A stretch of 64,000 nucleotides of DNA, from positions 18,482,317 to 18,546,316 of the forward strand of contig CM036755.1 of NCBI GenBank assembly GCA_020796225.1, read 5' to 3'. This DNA comes from Arion vulgaris. Taxonomy: Eukaryota; Mollusca; Gastropoda; Stylommatophora; Arionidae. Below the pieces are notes generated by a model. It worked only from the letters and a program-made list of their open reading frames with translations, ran no database searches and had not been told where the DNA came from. The translations under genes were made by a program, and so were the position numbers. This document shows positions 33,801 to 37,245 of the stretch, one piece after another (position 1 is the first letter of the stretch; every line of letters starts with the position of its first letter).

Positions 33801-35257
33801 ATGGACGTGAATCATCTCTGATGGTCTGCTCTATAACCAGAAGATCTGGTACCACGTTACAGCTTGTGTGTTATCAGGGCTTAAAAGAGAACACAGAATA
33901 ATAGTGGTTTTTGCTGTAGTCTAAAGCGAAGGATTGTCTTCATTATGGGTGTTTTACTCCATATGGCTCGGCCCTCTCGCAGAAATGCCACGCCATCTGC
34001 CAGAGTATTGCACAAAGCACTAACTCTGTAGTTCTGGCAACAATCCTGGACGTCTCTGAAAAAATACACCTGTGAACAGAACATCGCGGTCCGGATTTGA
34101 ACCCACTACCTTTGGAGGGTGAGACGAGGGCTTAGCCACAAAGACTCCAGAATGGTTGTATTAGTAGTAGTAGTGGTGGGGGTTTCATAGTAAACATTGT
34201 AGTGGTGGTAGTAGTGGTGGTGGTAGAAGTAGTTATAGTAGTACTAATTTTCTTCTTCGAACACTCCATATCGACCACTTGTTAACCACTGTGTGATTTG
34301 TATGTGATCTGAACGATCGTGCCAGTTATGTGCCTACGAGTCGGCCAGCAAATCCAATTTCTGCAAATGCTTTTTATCTACTAGGGTGACTTCCCTACAT
34401 CCTACATCAGTTGCCTCTTACGACATACCTTGTAGGTTTCGTATTGGTACTATTCTTTGCTTCCCTTGCAGTCCCCGGCACCACATGGGCTAGTAGTAGT
34501 AGTAATCACAGTTCTAACTTCCCAGCAACTGATTGCCCCATAATTGCTCCGTTCTTGTGCCAGAAAACACCACTCAAAATGCTCATCATTGTTTCATATT
34601 GACTGGCGAAGCGAATAGAAGTCTCAATATAATCCCGCAGCTTGCACATGCATAAATGCTTAAGGAAACCGCTTGAGTGCCACCATGACAGTCCACCCCG
34701 GATACGAGTGAAAAAGAGCTAGGAAGAGGCGATGGATGGGACACACATTGAGAAGGCCGACTGGATGCATTGCAAGACAGGCACTGTTTTGGGACCCGCA
34801 GGGAAAAAAGTAGAGGAAGGCCTTGAAATACCTGGAGAAGAGAGCTGGAGACGAATATTTTTTTTCTTTTGCGTTTGCCCGCTGTGAATTCAGGTGTTAG
34901 CCATGACACCTGGTATGGCGCTTCTGACTGATTTTTGCGTGAAAGTCTATTTTATCATTTGATTGGTGTCATTCACCATGCAGAGGTTGAGACTAATATT
35001 AAAAGCATAGGCAGTCATGAAAAGAATTGGAAGGGATGTCAAAAGAGAGGAAGGGCTGTAAAAAGTTTGTTGAAGACCTATGCTCCATTGGGAGTTGAAG
35101 GGTGAAGAACATAGTACCACGCAATCTACTTTTTCAAACTAATCTGTTTTCTTTTCTTGTTTTTGGGCAGGCTCGACTGATGGTGTTTGTATGTTCAAAG
35201 CAAGTCCAAGCTAACTGCCTCCACATCCTTGGCCTGCAGGCTCTGGAGAAGATGTAA
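1103..35257 (+). CDS. RARS2: Mitochondrial arginyl-tRNA synthetase, split gene, 18 exons found
   Basis: Class I aminoacyl-tRNA synthetase that charges mitochondrial tRNA-Arg with arginine in the matrix. The exons I place are 1103-1175, 2476-2556, 4120-4208, 5030-5167, 9778-9854, 10945-11054, 12763-12836, 14956-15059, 16557-16652, 19948-20008, 20395-20471, 23622-23754, 27449-27519, 29233-29342, 31170-31268, 31763-31837, 33708-33771 and 35171-35257 (TAA at 35255). All have AG acceptors and GT donors, and nearly all joins keep phase. The HIGH signature reads HVGH in exon 4, the KMSKS-like loop reads GMSTRRG in exon 12, and the DALR anticodon-binding domain starts in exon 14 (YTFSW, QYCHARL). The order matches the organellar ArgRS, not the cytosolic one. 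About 540 codons are visible against roughly 580 in vertebrate RARS2, so the targeting-peptide exon(s) are missing. Two joins are out of frame (exon 4/5 and exon 6/7). These look like small indels, probably assembly errors, but a decayed gene cannot be excluded. Confidence 0.93.
1313..1384 (+). repeat. Fragment of short repeat family A
   Basis: Carries only the block caacctacaaggcatgt followed by an altered AAGGTAGG, as in the full family-A copies (see 11262-11520). Confidence 0.4.
1535..1850 (+). mobile_element. RTE-type retrotransposon 3' fragment
   Basis: Encodes the RTE C-terminal signature RRWRWID followed by [13 protein letters not shown]. Many fragments of this family occur in the window. 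It is broken and lies in RARS2 intron 1. Confidence 0.6.
2137..2403 (+). mobile_element. Short repeat (SINE-like) family A
   Basis: Family A runs: agcaaagaatagtaacactg, catgtcgtaagaggcgac, agctaccctagtaaa, acttgtaggcgcataactgg, then gtggtcgatatgg and a (GAA)n tail. This copy is full length but its tail is eroded. Confidence 0.75.
2476..2556 (+). CDS. RARS2: RARS2 exon 2 of those found
   Basis: Acceptor tttttgtag, donor gtaaga. 27 codons in phase 0 ([15 protein letters not shown]...). A degenerate minisatellite starts about 10 bases after the donor. Confidence 0.85.
2566..2865. repeat. Degenerate minisatellite next to the exon 2 donor
   Basis: Irregular units of about 40-60 bases built around ttgaaatattgtctctt and gtatccttcctttc. 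It starts almost directly after the 5' splice site at 2557. Confidence 0.6.
2925..3640 (-). mobile_element. Non-LTR retrotransposon RNase H fragments
   Basis: Minus-strand peptides include LWIPSHC (RNase H core, 3484 downwards) and [10 protein letters not shown] (C-terminal tail, about 2945-2970). The two parts are separated by a family-L repeat at 3003-3240. Broken. Confidence 0.6.
3003..3240 (+). repeat. Dispersed repeat family L
   Basis: Shares ctggggacagc, aaggataagcac and agagctccaaatgg with copies at 23325-23445 and 55755-55960. About 230 bases. Class not recognised. Confidence 0.55.
3720..4060 (-). mobile_element. RTE-type 3' fragment
   Basis: Complement of the family fragment on the + strand at 21960-22300; both share gtcaaccactagtgacaa in opposite orientation. 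Broken. Confidence 0.5.
4120..4208 (+). CDS. RARS2: RARS2 exon 3 of those found
   Basis: Acceptor tttccttag, donor gtgatt. Encodes [19 protein letters not shown]... and ends with two bases of a serine codon that exon 4 completes. Confidence 0.85.
4370..4625 (+). repeat. Possible RTE-like tail fragment
   Basis: Has the flavour of an RTE C-terminus (QTTTQRTRRPPHKLW-like reading, several frame breaks) but no clear motif. Low confidence. Confidence 0.25.
4700..4946 (-). mobile_element. Short repeat family A, minus strand
   Basis: Reverse complement of family A, from cttcttcaaagctccatatcg to gctccggcaacacat. It ends about 80 bases upstream of exon 4. Confidence 0.75.
5030..5167 (+). CDS. RARS2: RARS2 exon 4 of those found, with the HIGH motif
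   Basis: Acceptor gtacctcag. Encodes [24 protein letters not shown] is the class I HIGH signature that binds ATP. The end should read G-D-W-G-T-Q-F-G, but the bases after GACTGG are two short (GGGAACACAGTTG), so the frame meets TAG at the donor. The repeat copies downstream show TTTGGTAAGAG where this site shows TTGGTAGAG, so bases missing from short homopolymers are the likely cause. Confidence 0.85.
5168..5580. repeat. 40-bp minisatellite carrying the exon 4 donor
   Basis: About 10 units of 40 bases, each with TTTGGTAAGAGTTGTTGAAC followed by an AT-rich half. The first unit overlaps the real exon 4/intron 4 border. Eight units repeat TTTG|GTAA(G/A)AG, a good 5' splice site. The last units are degenerate. 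Confidence 0.85.
5695..5757. repeat. (TA)n microsatellite
   Basis: An almost pure AT dinucleotide run in RARS2 intron 4. Confidence 0.9.
5816..6605 (+). pseudogene. RNase H end of a Jockey-like non-LTR retrotransposon
   Basis: Two consecutive ORFs in one frame (5816-6088 and 6107-6475) are split by a single TAA. Together they form an RNase H domain: NYKAELLAL with an acidic residue, then LTDS, then [18 protein letters not shown]-terminal tail follows (PEHVLQDCP). The element ends at about 6605 with gaagaagaag, the same tail type as the RTE copies and families A-C. 5'-truncated and not functional. Confidence 0.8.
6610..6845 (-). mobile_element. Short repeat family A, minus strand
   Basis: Full reverse-complement copy adjoining the tail of the RNase H element, then followed by the 15-bp satellite. 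Confidence 0.75.
6878..7835. repeat. 15-bp satellite array (ataacatcctacaag)
   Basis: About 63 units of ATAACATCCTACAAG with a frequent TTAACAT variant. Because 15 is divisible by 3, long false ORFs run through it on both strands. Between about 7320 and 7690 the spacing is disturbed by one- and two-base indels. Confidence 0.95.
8035..8915. repeat. 61-bp minisatellite, about 14 units
   Basis: The unit contains gctttgatttgctagcct, gagagtttgttgctgtag and acaagacaacac. Two units carry an extra TAATGATA insertion. Confidence 0.93.
8988..9315 (+). mobile_element. tRNA-derived SINE family E with duplicated 3' part
   Basis: The head ggggtctctgtggctaagg is followed by a B-box-like GGTTCGAATCC, then the family-E body (agagttcgtgcaatactctt) and the end gtgcaatgaagtcaatcctt. 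The segment with tgcaaagaaggaccgag occurs three times in tandem. Confidence 0.7.
9395..9738 (-). mobile_element. tRNA-derived SINE family C, full length, poly(A) tail
   Basis: Read on the minus strand: tRNA-like head (gcctagagtagttgatagt), B box GGTTCGAACC, the family-C body with ctgaagtcggagaaaatc, then a poly(A) run (poly(T) at 9398-9425 on +). Confidence 0.7.
9778..9854 (+). CDS. RARS2: RARS2 exon 5 of those found
   Basis: Acceptor cttccgacag, donor gtcagt. Encodes [15 protein letters not shown] and on to LLEFFK, the region after GDWGTQF of the catalytic domain. Needs one carried-over base from exon 4, but exon 4 as read leaves two. Confidence 0.87.
9870..10865. repeat. About 35-bp minisatellite in RARS2 intron 5
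   Basis: Roughly 27 irregular units of catttatctgcccctagtta plus tggaagcaaattgtt. It starts near the exon 5 donor and ends about 80 bases before exon 6. Each unit carries a pyrimidine-rich tract ending in TAG. Confidence 0.88.
10945..11054 (+). CDS. RARS2: RARS2 exon 6 of those found
   Basis: Acceptor tattttgcag, donor gtatcg. Encodes [12 protein letters not shown] and ends LFSRLEA. Its last two bases (AG) do not fit the one-base carry-over that exon 7 needs, so the join is one base out. Confidence 0.83.
11262..11520 (+). mobile_element. Short repeat family A, full copy
   Basis: A good reference copy: tttccgggagctcaccag head, the gtaacactgtgacttac block, agctaccctagtaaataaaa, then gatatggagtgtttgaagaa. 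Confidence 0.78.
11655..12050 (+). mobile_element. RTE-type 3' fragment
   Basis: Frames encode CQTWM-like, [19 protein letters not shown] and [17 protein letters not shown], the conserved RTE C-terminus. Several frameshifts. Confidence 0.7.
12195..12525 (-). mobile_element. RTE-type 3' fragment
   Basis: The minus-strand peptide contains [15 protein letters not shown] and [17 protein letters not shown], the RTE C-terminal signature. The short ORF at 12190-12510 is uninterrupted but 5'-truncated. Confidence 0.75.
12763..12836 (+). CDS. RARS2: RARS2 exon 7 of those found
   Basis: Acceptor gtggttgcag, donor gtaagt. Encodes [20 protein letters not shown]...MYH, the WxxxRDLSI segment typical of ArgRS. 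Confidence 0.87.
13005..13245 (-). mobile_element. RTE-type fragment
   Basis: Minus-strand peptide with [14 protein letters not shown] and [16 protein letters not shown], homologous to the fragments at 28320-28685 and 47340-47580. Confidence 0.75.
13555..13668 (+). mobile_element. SINE family C fragment
   Basis: Contains aagcaagccttcaggcaaaa and cctgaattgatagcagcga. Tail partly lost. Confidence 0.55.
13728..13973 (+). mobile_element. Short repeat family A
   Basis: Full copy with gaagctgccctagtaaatta and the ending gagctttcgaagaag. Confidence 0.75.
14060..14372 (+). mobile_element. Non-LTR (RTE/CR1-like) C-terminal fragment
   Basis: The ORF at 14070-14369 encodes [20 protein letters not shown] and then [16 protein letters not shown], a different retrotransposon subfamily from the commoner RTE fragments. 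5'-truncated. Confidence 0.65.
14551..14575. repeat. (TC)n microsatellite
   Basis: A run of CT dinucleotides. Confidence 0.9.
14758..14862 (+). mobile_element. SINE family C fragment, GAA tail
   Basis: Contains tgaagtcagagaagacacgc, an internal deletion, then ctgcctatgcctgaattcat and gaagaagaagaag. It ends about 90 bases upstream of exon 8. Confidence 0.65.
14956..15059 (+). CDS. RARS2: RARS2 exon 8 of those found
   Basis: Acceptor attatttcag, donor gtatgc. Encodes [18 protein letters not shown] and on to LSHAGLLKY, leaving two bases of the next codon. Confidence 0.87.
15130..15440 (-). mobile_element. RTE-type 3' fragment
   Basis: The minus strand encodes [20 protein letters not shown] and [12 protein letters not shown], homologous to 33320-33660. 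Confidence 0.6.
15640..15700 (+). repeat. SINE family D tail fragment
   Basis: agatcagagcatttatgg and gtgcaatgatgatgatcc match the end of family D. Confidence 0.4.
16133..16507. repeat. Long inverted repeat of a retrotransposon tail
   Basis: The left arm 16133-16271 and right arm 16367-16507 are near-reverse complements (tttggaatatcttcattgca on the left, tgcaatgaagatattccaaa on the right). Each arm is the 3' end of the RNase H-type element also seen at 26808-27075 and 29460-29720. The right arm ends about 50 bases upstream of exon 9. Confidence 0.8.
16557..16652 (+). CDS. RARS2: RARS2 exon 9 of those found
   Basis: Acceptor ctgtacag, donor gttaga. Encodes [16 protein letters not shown] and on to [10 protein letters not shown], the conserved DG(T/S)S(L/T)Y-TRD block of ArgRS. 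Confidence 0.88.
16698..17016. mobile_element. MITE with TTAA ends, copy 2
   Basis: Colinear with 659-963 over its length, with shared aaaactggacaac, aaaaagtagtagaagtaaaa and TTAA at both ends. The inverted ends have diverged slightly (CTATTTCCACG against ACGTAGAAAGAG). Confidence 0.75.
17095..18022 (-). mobile_element. Repeat family B2 with expanded internal VNTR
   Basis: Reverse complement of the copy at 55984-56517, including the head gcccgagtggttacaggg. The 3' part is amplified to about six units of roughly 88 bases (ctagattgggatttcgg, taataaaggcagccgtctgc, ttatcagccac) at 17100-17610; the + strand copy has one unit. Confidence 0.78.
18035..18110 (-). repeat. SINE family D tail fragment
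   Basis: attgattgatatgaccatca and cttcggtgagtatccatgag match family D. Confidence 0.5.
18078..18395 (+). mobile_element. RTE-type 3' fragment
   Basis: The ORF encodes [20 protein letters not shown] followed by [16 protein letters not shown], then a 3' UTR ending gaaggtgaagaagaagaa. 5'-truncated. Confidence 0.78.
18425..18872 (-). mobile_element. tRNA-derived SINE family D, (CAAT)n tail
   Basis: The tRNA-like head is at the right end on the minus strand (tctgtggcgtagaggttagg), with a diverged B box. The tail is the attgattgatt stretch at the left. The closest full copy is 42035-42468. Confidence 0.7.
18890..19500 (-). mobile_element. RTE-type and CR1-like fragments
   Basis: The ORF at 19253-19498 encodes [20 protein letters not shown] and [19 protein letters not shown]. 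Further right-to-left fragments carry [13 protein letters not shown] sequence at 18900-19000. Confidence 0.65.
19505..19751 (-). mobile_element. Short repeat family A, minus strand
   Basis: Full reverse-complement copy. Confidence 0.75.
19752..19885. repeat. 34-bp minisatellite before exon 10
   Basis: About four units of gcaccacacaagcagtgagg plus ctggttcaatatat. A degraded copy continues to within about 45 bases of the exon 10 acceptor. Confidence 0.85.
19948..20008 (+). CDS. RARS2: RARS2 exon 10 of those found
   Basis: Acceptor tatttctacag, donor gtatgt. Encodes (R)[20 protein letters not shown], matching the RDLAAA-type segment. Confidence 0.86.
20210..20372. repeat. About 20-bp pyrimidine-rich minisatellite before exon 11
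   Basis: Repeats of ccatcctcttctgtgcacta with length variation. It ends about 25-35 bases upstream of the exon 11 acceptor, so it overlaps the pyrimidine-tract region. Confidence 0.75.
20395..20471 (+). CDS. RARS2: RARS2 exon 11 of those found
   Basis: Acceptor tttgtttag, donor gtattc. Encodes [20 protein letters not shown] and on to SWAQR. The GQ..HF motif is typical of ArgRS. Confidence 0.87.
20545..20815 (-). mobile_element. tRNA-derived SINE family F
   Basis: On the minus strand a head ggtgtctgtagcttaagcag is followed by a B-box-like GGTTCAAACTCC. Only one copy seen. Confidence 0.5.
20825..20980 (-). mobile_element. Diverged short repeat family A
   Basis: Keeps gtaggtcagcacatccg and a degenerate cttcttt end. 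Confidence 0.5.
20985..21178 (+). mobile_element. SINE family C, GAA tail
   Basis: Contains tctctgaagtcggagaaggc, the cagtcagaagcgccatac block, and ends aagaagaagaag. Confidence 0.68.
21270..21545 (+). mobile_element. RTE-type 3' fragment
   Basis: Complementary in orientation to 12195-12525. Carries the [19 protein letters not shown] reading and [16 protein letters not shown] reading with frameshifts. Confidence 0.65.
21680..22300 (+). mobile_element. RTE-type 3' fragments, partly duplicated
   Basis: Three short pieces with the [21 protein letters not shown] reading (about 21750-21800), then two tandem copies of gagaagatggagatatgttg. Confidence 0.6.
22316..22925. repeat. Unclassified AT-rich dispersed element
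   Basis: Starts tatatatactagcagtttac with a short hairpin (TTCTTCGCACGAGGAA). Internally it repeats ccagtaaaacctgataca three times. The right end (22840-22925) has a tRNA-like stretch on the minus strand. I cannot assign a class. Confidence 0.4.
23225..23285. repeat. (TA)n microsatellite
   Basis: Imperfect TA run. Confidence 0.8.
23320..23445 (+). repeat. Dispersed repeat family L fragment
   Basis: ggttgactggggacagc to agagctccaaatggtactga, as at 3003-3240 and 55755-55960. Confidence 0.55.
23622..23754 (+). CDS. RARS2: RARS2 exon 12 of those found, with the KMSKS-like loop
   Basis: I chose the acceptor ttactccccag because it alone keeps the phase from exon 11 (AG|A). Donor gtgggt. Encodes [27 protein letters not shown] stands where other class I synthetases have KMSKS. 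It continues [11 protein letters not shown]. Confidence 0.87.
24010..24205 (-). mobile_element. RNase H-type retrotransposon tail fragment
   Basis: Minus strand; very similar to 63127-63390 (shared tccataatt-ctcc-atctcctccca and gttgattgatgtatctactg). Confidence 0.6.
24205..24480 (+). mobile_element. Penelope-like element 3' end fragment
   Basis: Carries tttgcttgataaaggtcttt, tggtcaaaacgttgctgt and attttgtaaagttacagtac, matching the 3' end of the element at 42999-45186. Confidence 0.6.
24540..25000 (-). mobile_element. RTE-type 3' fragment with tandemly repeated tail
   Basis: Minus strand. The segment coding [17 protein letters not shown] occurs three times in tandem (units about 120-130 bases), then the YEREKFGG end. 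A local VNTR within an RTE remnant. Confidence 0.75.
25010..25140 (-). mobile_element. SINE family E fragment
   Basis: The minus-strand head ggggtctctttggtgaagta sits at the right end and the family-E body follows to the left. Confidence 0.55.
25190..25405 (-). mobile_element. Short repeat family A, minus strand
   Basis: Reverse complement, slightly shortened in the middle. Confidence 0.72.
25430..25603 (+). mobile_element. RTE-type 3' end
   Basis: aacccccaggacaatagagg, then cacctggagacaggagttgg, ending gaagggtgaagaagaagaag. Confidence 0.6.
25604..26619. repeat. 72-bp minisatellite with 360-bp higher-order period
   Basis: Fourteen units of 72 bases (acagcgacat, gatgttgtatgatt, gcatctaaagatgacaga). 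Because 72 is a multiple of 3, a 329-residue false ORF runs on the minus strand. Diagnostic variants (atatga/atttga, gatcc/gattc, gataat/gatagt, agatgg/agatag) recur every five units: units 2-5 match units 7-10. Confidence 0.93.
26615..26805 (-). mobile_element. SINE family E, minus strand
   Basis: Contains cattgcactaggtttcccca and the head complement at the right. The 72-bp satellite abuts and shares the cttcattgcac end, so the satellite may have grown from this SINE's 3' border. Confidence 0.55.
26808..27075 (-). mobile_element. RNase H-type retrotransposon tail
   Basis: Minus strand encodes [20 protein letters not shown]; same family as the arms at 16133-16507. Confidence 0.65.
27140..27390 (+). 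mobile_element. tRNA-derived SINE family G
   Basis: Head agccgaatggattagagcac with an A-box-like start, then GTGTTCAGTCC near a B box, then a unique body with caggcagtaacgacagg and a T-rich end. One copy seen. Confidence 0.5.
27449..27519 (+). CDS. RARS2: RARS2 exon 13 of those found
   Basis: Acceptor gtcaaatctag, weak donor gttgtt. Encodes [20 protein letters not shown], then IIR. Phase 1 in, phase 0 out, exactly what exons 12 and 14 need. It fills the segment that in RARS2 lies between the KMSKS loop region and DVKG/DFKG. Confidence 0.82.
27560..27955 (-). repeat. Tandem SINE family D tails with (ATTG)n
   Basis: Three head-to-tail segments of about 95-135 bases, each with attgattgattgattgatt, gaccatcatcattgcac and tcttacacaggaagatctta. 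Confidence 0.75.
27965..28210 (+). mobile_element. tRNA-derived SINE family E
   Basis: Head with gatgaagtggttaagatct, a diverged B box, body tagagctgtggagtttgtgc and end gtgcaatagagtcaatcctt. Confidence 0.62.
28320..28685 (-). mobile_element. RTE-type fragment
   Basis: The ORF at 28325-28582 encodes [20 protein letters not shown] and [20 protein letters not shown] on the minus strand. Confidence 0.78.
28690..29150 (-). mobile_element. RTE-type 3' fragment with intact short ORF
   Basis: The minus strand ORF at 28817-29137 encodes [19 protein letters not shown] and [17 protein letters not shown]. The 3' end lies near 28710 (ttcttcttcacccttag). Confidence 0.78.
29233..29342 (+). CDS. RARS2: RARS2 exon 14 of those found
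   Basis: Acceptor tatatttcag, donor gtttgt. Encodes [20 protein letters not shown] and on to [13 protein letters not shown], the start of the DALR anticodon-binding domain. Confidence 0.9.
29460..29720 (+). mobile_element. RNase H-type retrotransposon tail
   Basis: Encodes [27 protein letters not shown] and [18 protein letters not shown], the C-terminal tail that normally follows RNase H. Confidence 0.7.
29749..29862 (-). repeat. Two short repeat family A fragments
   Basis: 5' ends only (cactccatatcgaccacttg), repeated twice. Confidence 0.55.
29863..30103 (+). mobile_element. Short repeat family B1
   Basis: gcccgagtggttacaggggc, gaatagaaccactgttacct, catgtcgtaagaggcgacta, ending gcaaagaagaagaagaa. 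Its head is related to family A but its 3' half differs. Same family as 47884-48150. Confidence 0.72.
30105..30415 (-). mobile_element. Short repeat family A, minus strand, plus a fragment
   Basis: A 50-base partial copy followed by a full copy. Confidence 0.7.
30418..30545. repeat. 18-bp minisatellite
   Basis: Six to seven units of gatgctacttgatgtgaa. Confidence 0.85.
30600..31125. repeat. 51-bp minisatellite before exon 15
   Basis: About ten units with tttagattataatctattac, ccttactgtcatcatcc and caacagacttccag. It ends about 45 bases before the exon 15 acceptor. Confidence 0.9.
31170..31268 (+). CDS. RARS2: RARS2 exon 15 of those found
   Basis: Acceptor tctttcacag, donor gtaagt. Encodes [20 protein letters not shown] and on to VVLHLAR, part of the DALR domain. 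Confidence 0.86.
31310..31545 (+). mobile_element. Short repeat family A
   Basis: Has an internal deletion (the ggcctagggaagctaccct block is missing). Confidence 0.72.
31763..31837 (+). CDS. RARS2: RARS2 exon 16 of those found
   Basis: Acceptor atactccacag, donor gtaagt. Encodes (R)[20 protein letters not shown] and LFRLC. Confidence 0.87.
31890..32300 (-). mobile_element. RNase H fragment of a non-LTR retrotransposon
   Basis: The ORF at 31927-32289 encodes [20 protein letters not shown] (the RNase H GH..GNE.AD motif) and a tail [20 protein letters not shown]. Same family as 49260-49578. Confidence 0.78.
32430..32690 (+). mobile_element. tRNA-derived SINE family H
   Basis: Head gggcagattagtgtaatgcg, B-box-like GGGTTCTATCC, then a unique body and a TAGTAG-rich end. 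One copy seen. Confidence 0.45.
32810..33265 (+). mobile_element. RNase H-type retrotransposon tail, partly duplicated
   Basis: Encodes [20 protein letters not shown] and [12 protein letters not shown], then a second diverged copy of about 140 bases from 33085, ending [10 protein letters not shown]. Confidence 0.7.
33320..33660 (-). mobile_element. RTE-type 3' fragment
   Basis: Shares tcccacgtcaggccacac and tctctccacagttcttctc with the minus-strand copy at 15130-15440. Confidence 0.6.
33708..33771 (+). CDS. RARS2: RARS2 exon 17 of those found
   Basis: Acceptor ttctgtatag, donor gtttgt. Encodes [20 protein letters not shown] and Q. Confidence 0.86.
33895..34148 (-). mobile_element. tRNA-derived SINE family E, minus strand
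   Basis: Body ctccatatggctcggccctc and a head complement near 34120-34148 (cacaaagactcc). Contains GGATTTGAACCCA, the complement of a B box. Confidence 0.65.
34150..34245. repeat. GTA/GTGGTG-rich simple repeat
   Basis: agtagtagtagtggtgg and tagtggtggtagtagtggtg. Confidence 0.75.
34250..34490 (-). mobile_element. Short repeat family A, minus strand
   Basis: Full reverse complement, followed by a short TAGTAG run. Confidence 0.73.
34680..35112 (+). mobile_element. RTE-type 3' fragment interrupted by a SINE C fragment
   Basis: RTE tail sequence (acacacattgagaaggccga, gaaatacctggagaagagag) is interrupted at about 34862-34960 by a minus-strand family-C fragment (tttttgcgtgaaagtctatt), then resumes with atgaaaagaattggaaggg and ends gaagggtgaagaa. 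Confidence 0.68.
35171..35257 (+). CDS. RARS2: RARS2 last exon with stop
   Basis: Acceptor tttttgggcag. Encodes [20 protein letters not shown], then GLQALEKM and TAA at 35255-35257. Ends like other RARS2 proteins (LGI/L..M). Confidence 0.9.
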   Translation, partial: ARLMVFVCSKQVQANCLHILGLQALEKM

Positions 35258-35474
35258 CTAGCAACGGAGACACAAAAGCCTGTTCTAGAAATCTCTTCTT
35301 ATCCTGTCCCTTTGAGGCAAAACAAGATGAGAGGAAAGAAGAAGAATGGTTTAACAAGTGGTTGATGTAGATTGAATTTTGTATTAAATTTAACTTGTAT
35401 AAACACTTCCAATAATTTTGTCATGAAATTGTATTCTTTACTAGATAAACAAGTTTGCTTTATTCAATTGGTGC
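35258..35474 (+). other. Presumed RARS2 3' UTR
   Basis: Follows the RARS2 stop. Holds a fragment of family A (ggtttaacaagtggttgatg at about 35348). No clear AATAAA; an ATTAAA lies at about 35385. 3' end not placed. Confidence 0.35.
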
Positions 35475-35835
35475 AGCCTGAAATGAACGACATACTAAAT
35501 ATGCAAAGAGGTTAATTAATCAACATCGAACTGGCTTGTTGGGTAGCTGGATGCTGCTGGATTTGTTGAGGCTGAGATAGGAGTACCGATGGACATGTCT
35601 AGAGTGCTATGATAATAGTCCTCTGATAACTATATATATGATGGAGACATGTTGTCTCAAGAAACGATGGTTGTAGCATTCTGTGGAGAATTTTGACATT
35701 TCTGCGACTAGGGCCCTGATGCTGTTGGAGATATTGTGAAGATCGGAACACATATGGACATGTCTGGAGAGCAACAATGACGATATTCCAAACTGAAACT
35801 ATGACGTTCAGCTCAAATGGAAATTCCCGGAAATG
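35475..35835 (+). mobile_element. RNase H-type retrotransposon tail fragments
   Basis: Two pieces: aatcaacatcgaactggctt (35517) to catgtctagagtgctatgat, and gctgttggagatattgtgaa (35711) to aaattcccggaaatgatcct. Confidence 0.6.
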
Positions 35836-35884
35836 ATCCTTCTCATGTCACTCGACCCTTGCATCCCACTCTTGCATGATTATG

Positions 35885-36125
35885 ACAGAGGGTCTTGGTG
35901 GCTAAGTGCTTAAGCCCTTGCTTTGCATTCCAGAGGTTCTAGGTTCGAATCGGGCTCGCTGTTTTGTTCATGAGTGCATTTTTCCAGAAAACCCTAGGAT
36001 TGTTGCCAGAGCTACAGAGTTCATGCTTTGTGCAATACTCTCTGCAGATCGTGTGCCATTTTTGCGGAGAGGGACCGAACCATATGGGGTAAATCCTGTG
36101 CAATGAAATTAATCCTTCGGCTTTA
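35885..36125 (+). mobile_element. tRNA-derived SINE family E, best copy
   Basis: gggtcttggtggctaagtgc (A box within), GGTTCGAATCG (B box), body agctacagagttcatgcttt and end tgcaatgaaattaatccttc. About 240 bases. Confidence 0.75.
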
Positions 36126-36129
36126 GTCC

Positions 36130-36485
36130 CTTAGATTGTGACAACTTTATTGTAAAAATAACACAATAAACCGAAACAAGATTGTATTATATAATAAATT
36201 AAATTTAACACTAAGGAATATATCAATATTAGAAAACACTTTTCATCAACAAATAACCATGGACTCAGAGAATCGTGTAAAAGTACAATAAAGCTTACAG
36301 TGTTCTATCATACATACGAAAAGTCAGCCCACTCCAATGGGAATTATTTTTTTTAAGTGAGATGGACCTCATCCCACTGTAGTCTTAGGGCTGACTCAAG
36401 TGCGTGTCTAGGAACACTTGACTTTGTCTTCCATAGGGTATGCCTGACCCATCGTTATTTTCTCCTCTTTACCTGGGTCATCATG
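36130..36485. other. No gene or clear repeat seen
   Basis: AT-rich single-copy-looking sequence; I see no conserved motif. Confidence 0.4.
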
Positions 36486-36489
36486 GCGT

Positions 36490-36745
36490 CCTGTTCTTAT
36501 CCACAGGGCTGTGTCTGCAAACATCATAGCACTCCAGACATCTGTAGCACTCTAGACATCTGGAGTGCAACAATGAAGATATTCTAAACTGAAAATATGA
36601 CGATCAGCTCAAATGTAAATTCCCGGAAAGGATCCTTCTCATCGAGTTTGGAATATCTTCATTGTTGCACTCCAGATGTCCGGAGTGCTATGATGATAGT
36701 CCTTATATAACTGATAACATGTGGATAAGAACAGAACAGGAACCC
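36490..36745. repeat. Inverted repeat of retrotransposon tails
   Basis: The outer arms ctgttcttatccaca and tgtggataagaacag, with inner arms (tctggagtgcaacaatgaag and its complement) around a loop of about 50 bases. Confidence 0.72.
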
Positions 36746-36984
36746 ATCAGCTTTAAATTTCCGTCTTTTCTCTTCGACCATCACTTATGTTACACCGGAA
36801 TTCCTGATTCTTTTAATAGACTGCTGTCTGTTTCAGATCCAGTCCACATTTTCTCTTTGAAGGTGGTAGGTGTAGGTCACATTGTTTCCTCAGGTTCGTC
36901 TGCAAGGAACACAGTTTTGTAGAACGAATTCTGCTAAAAAATAACTATCACCCAAGTCACTAGAGGAGCGCAATACAAAAACAA

Positions 36985-37055
36985 AACAAAACCACCATAC
37001 TGGGCAACAACCCGGTAACAATGTGGCAACAAAAGCAGAAGAATATTCTGCCATT
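36985..37055 (+). mobile_element. RTE 3' terminus
   Basis: ccatactgggcaacaacccg, gtggcaacaaaagcagaag: the same 3' end as at 40790-40838 and 59330-59372. Confidence 0.6.
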
Positions 37056-37245
37056 ATTCATATCTGCCAAGTAACATAGGCCAAGGCTTTCTCAATTTAA
37101 GGCTAACTGACCCATATTAGTCACGTGACAATTCAAGGCCGATGAATCTACAACTGAAGTCAGTTTAAACACCATGTTAGAAAGGACTTGTAATTCTGCC
37201 CAAATTTCGCTATTCTTGTGCATTTATGTGTATTCTTATGTAAAG

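Noticed and set aside
35885..36125. tRNA gene
   Set aside because: A- and B-box-like blocks are present, but no cloverleaf can be completed and the sequence belongs to a dispersed SINE family. The same holds for the heads at 40441, 42440, 61360 and 62840.
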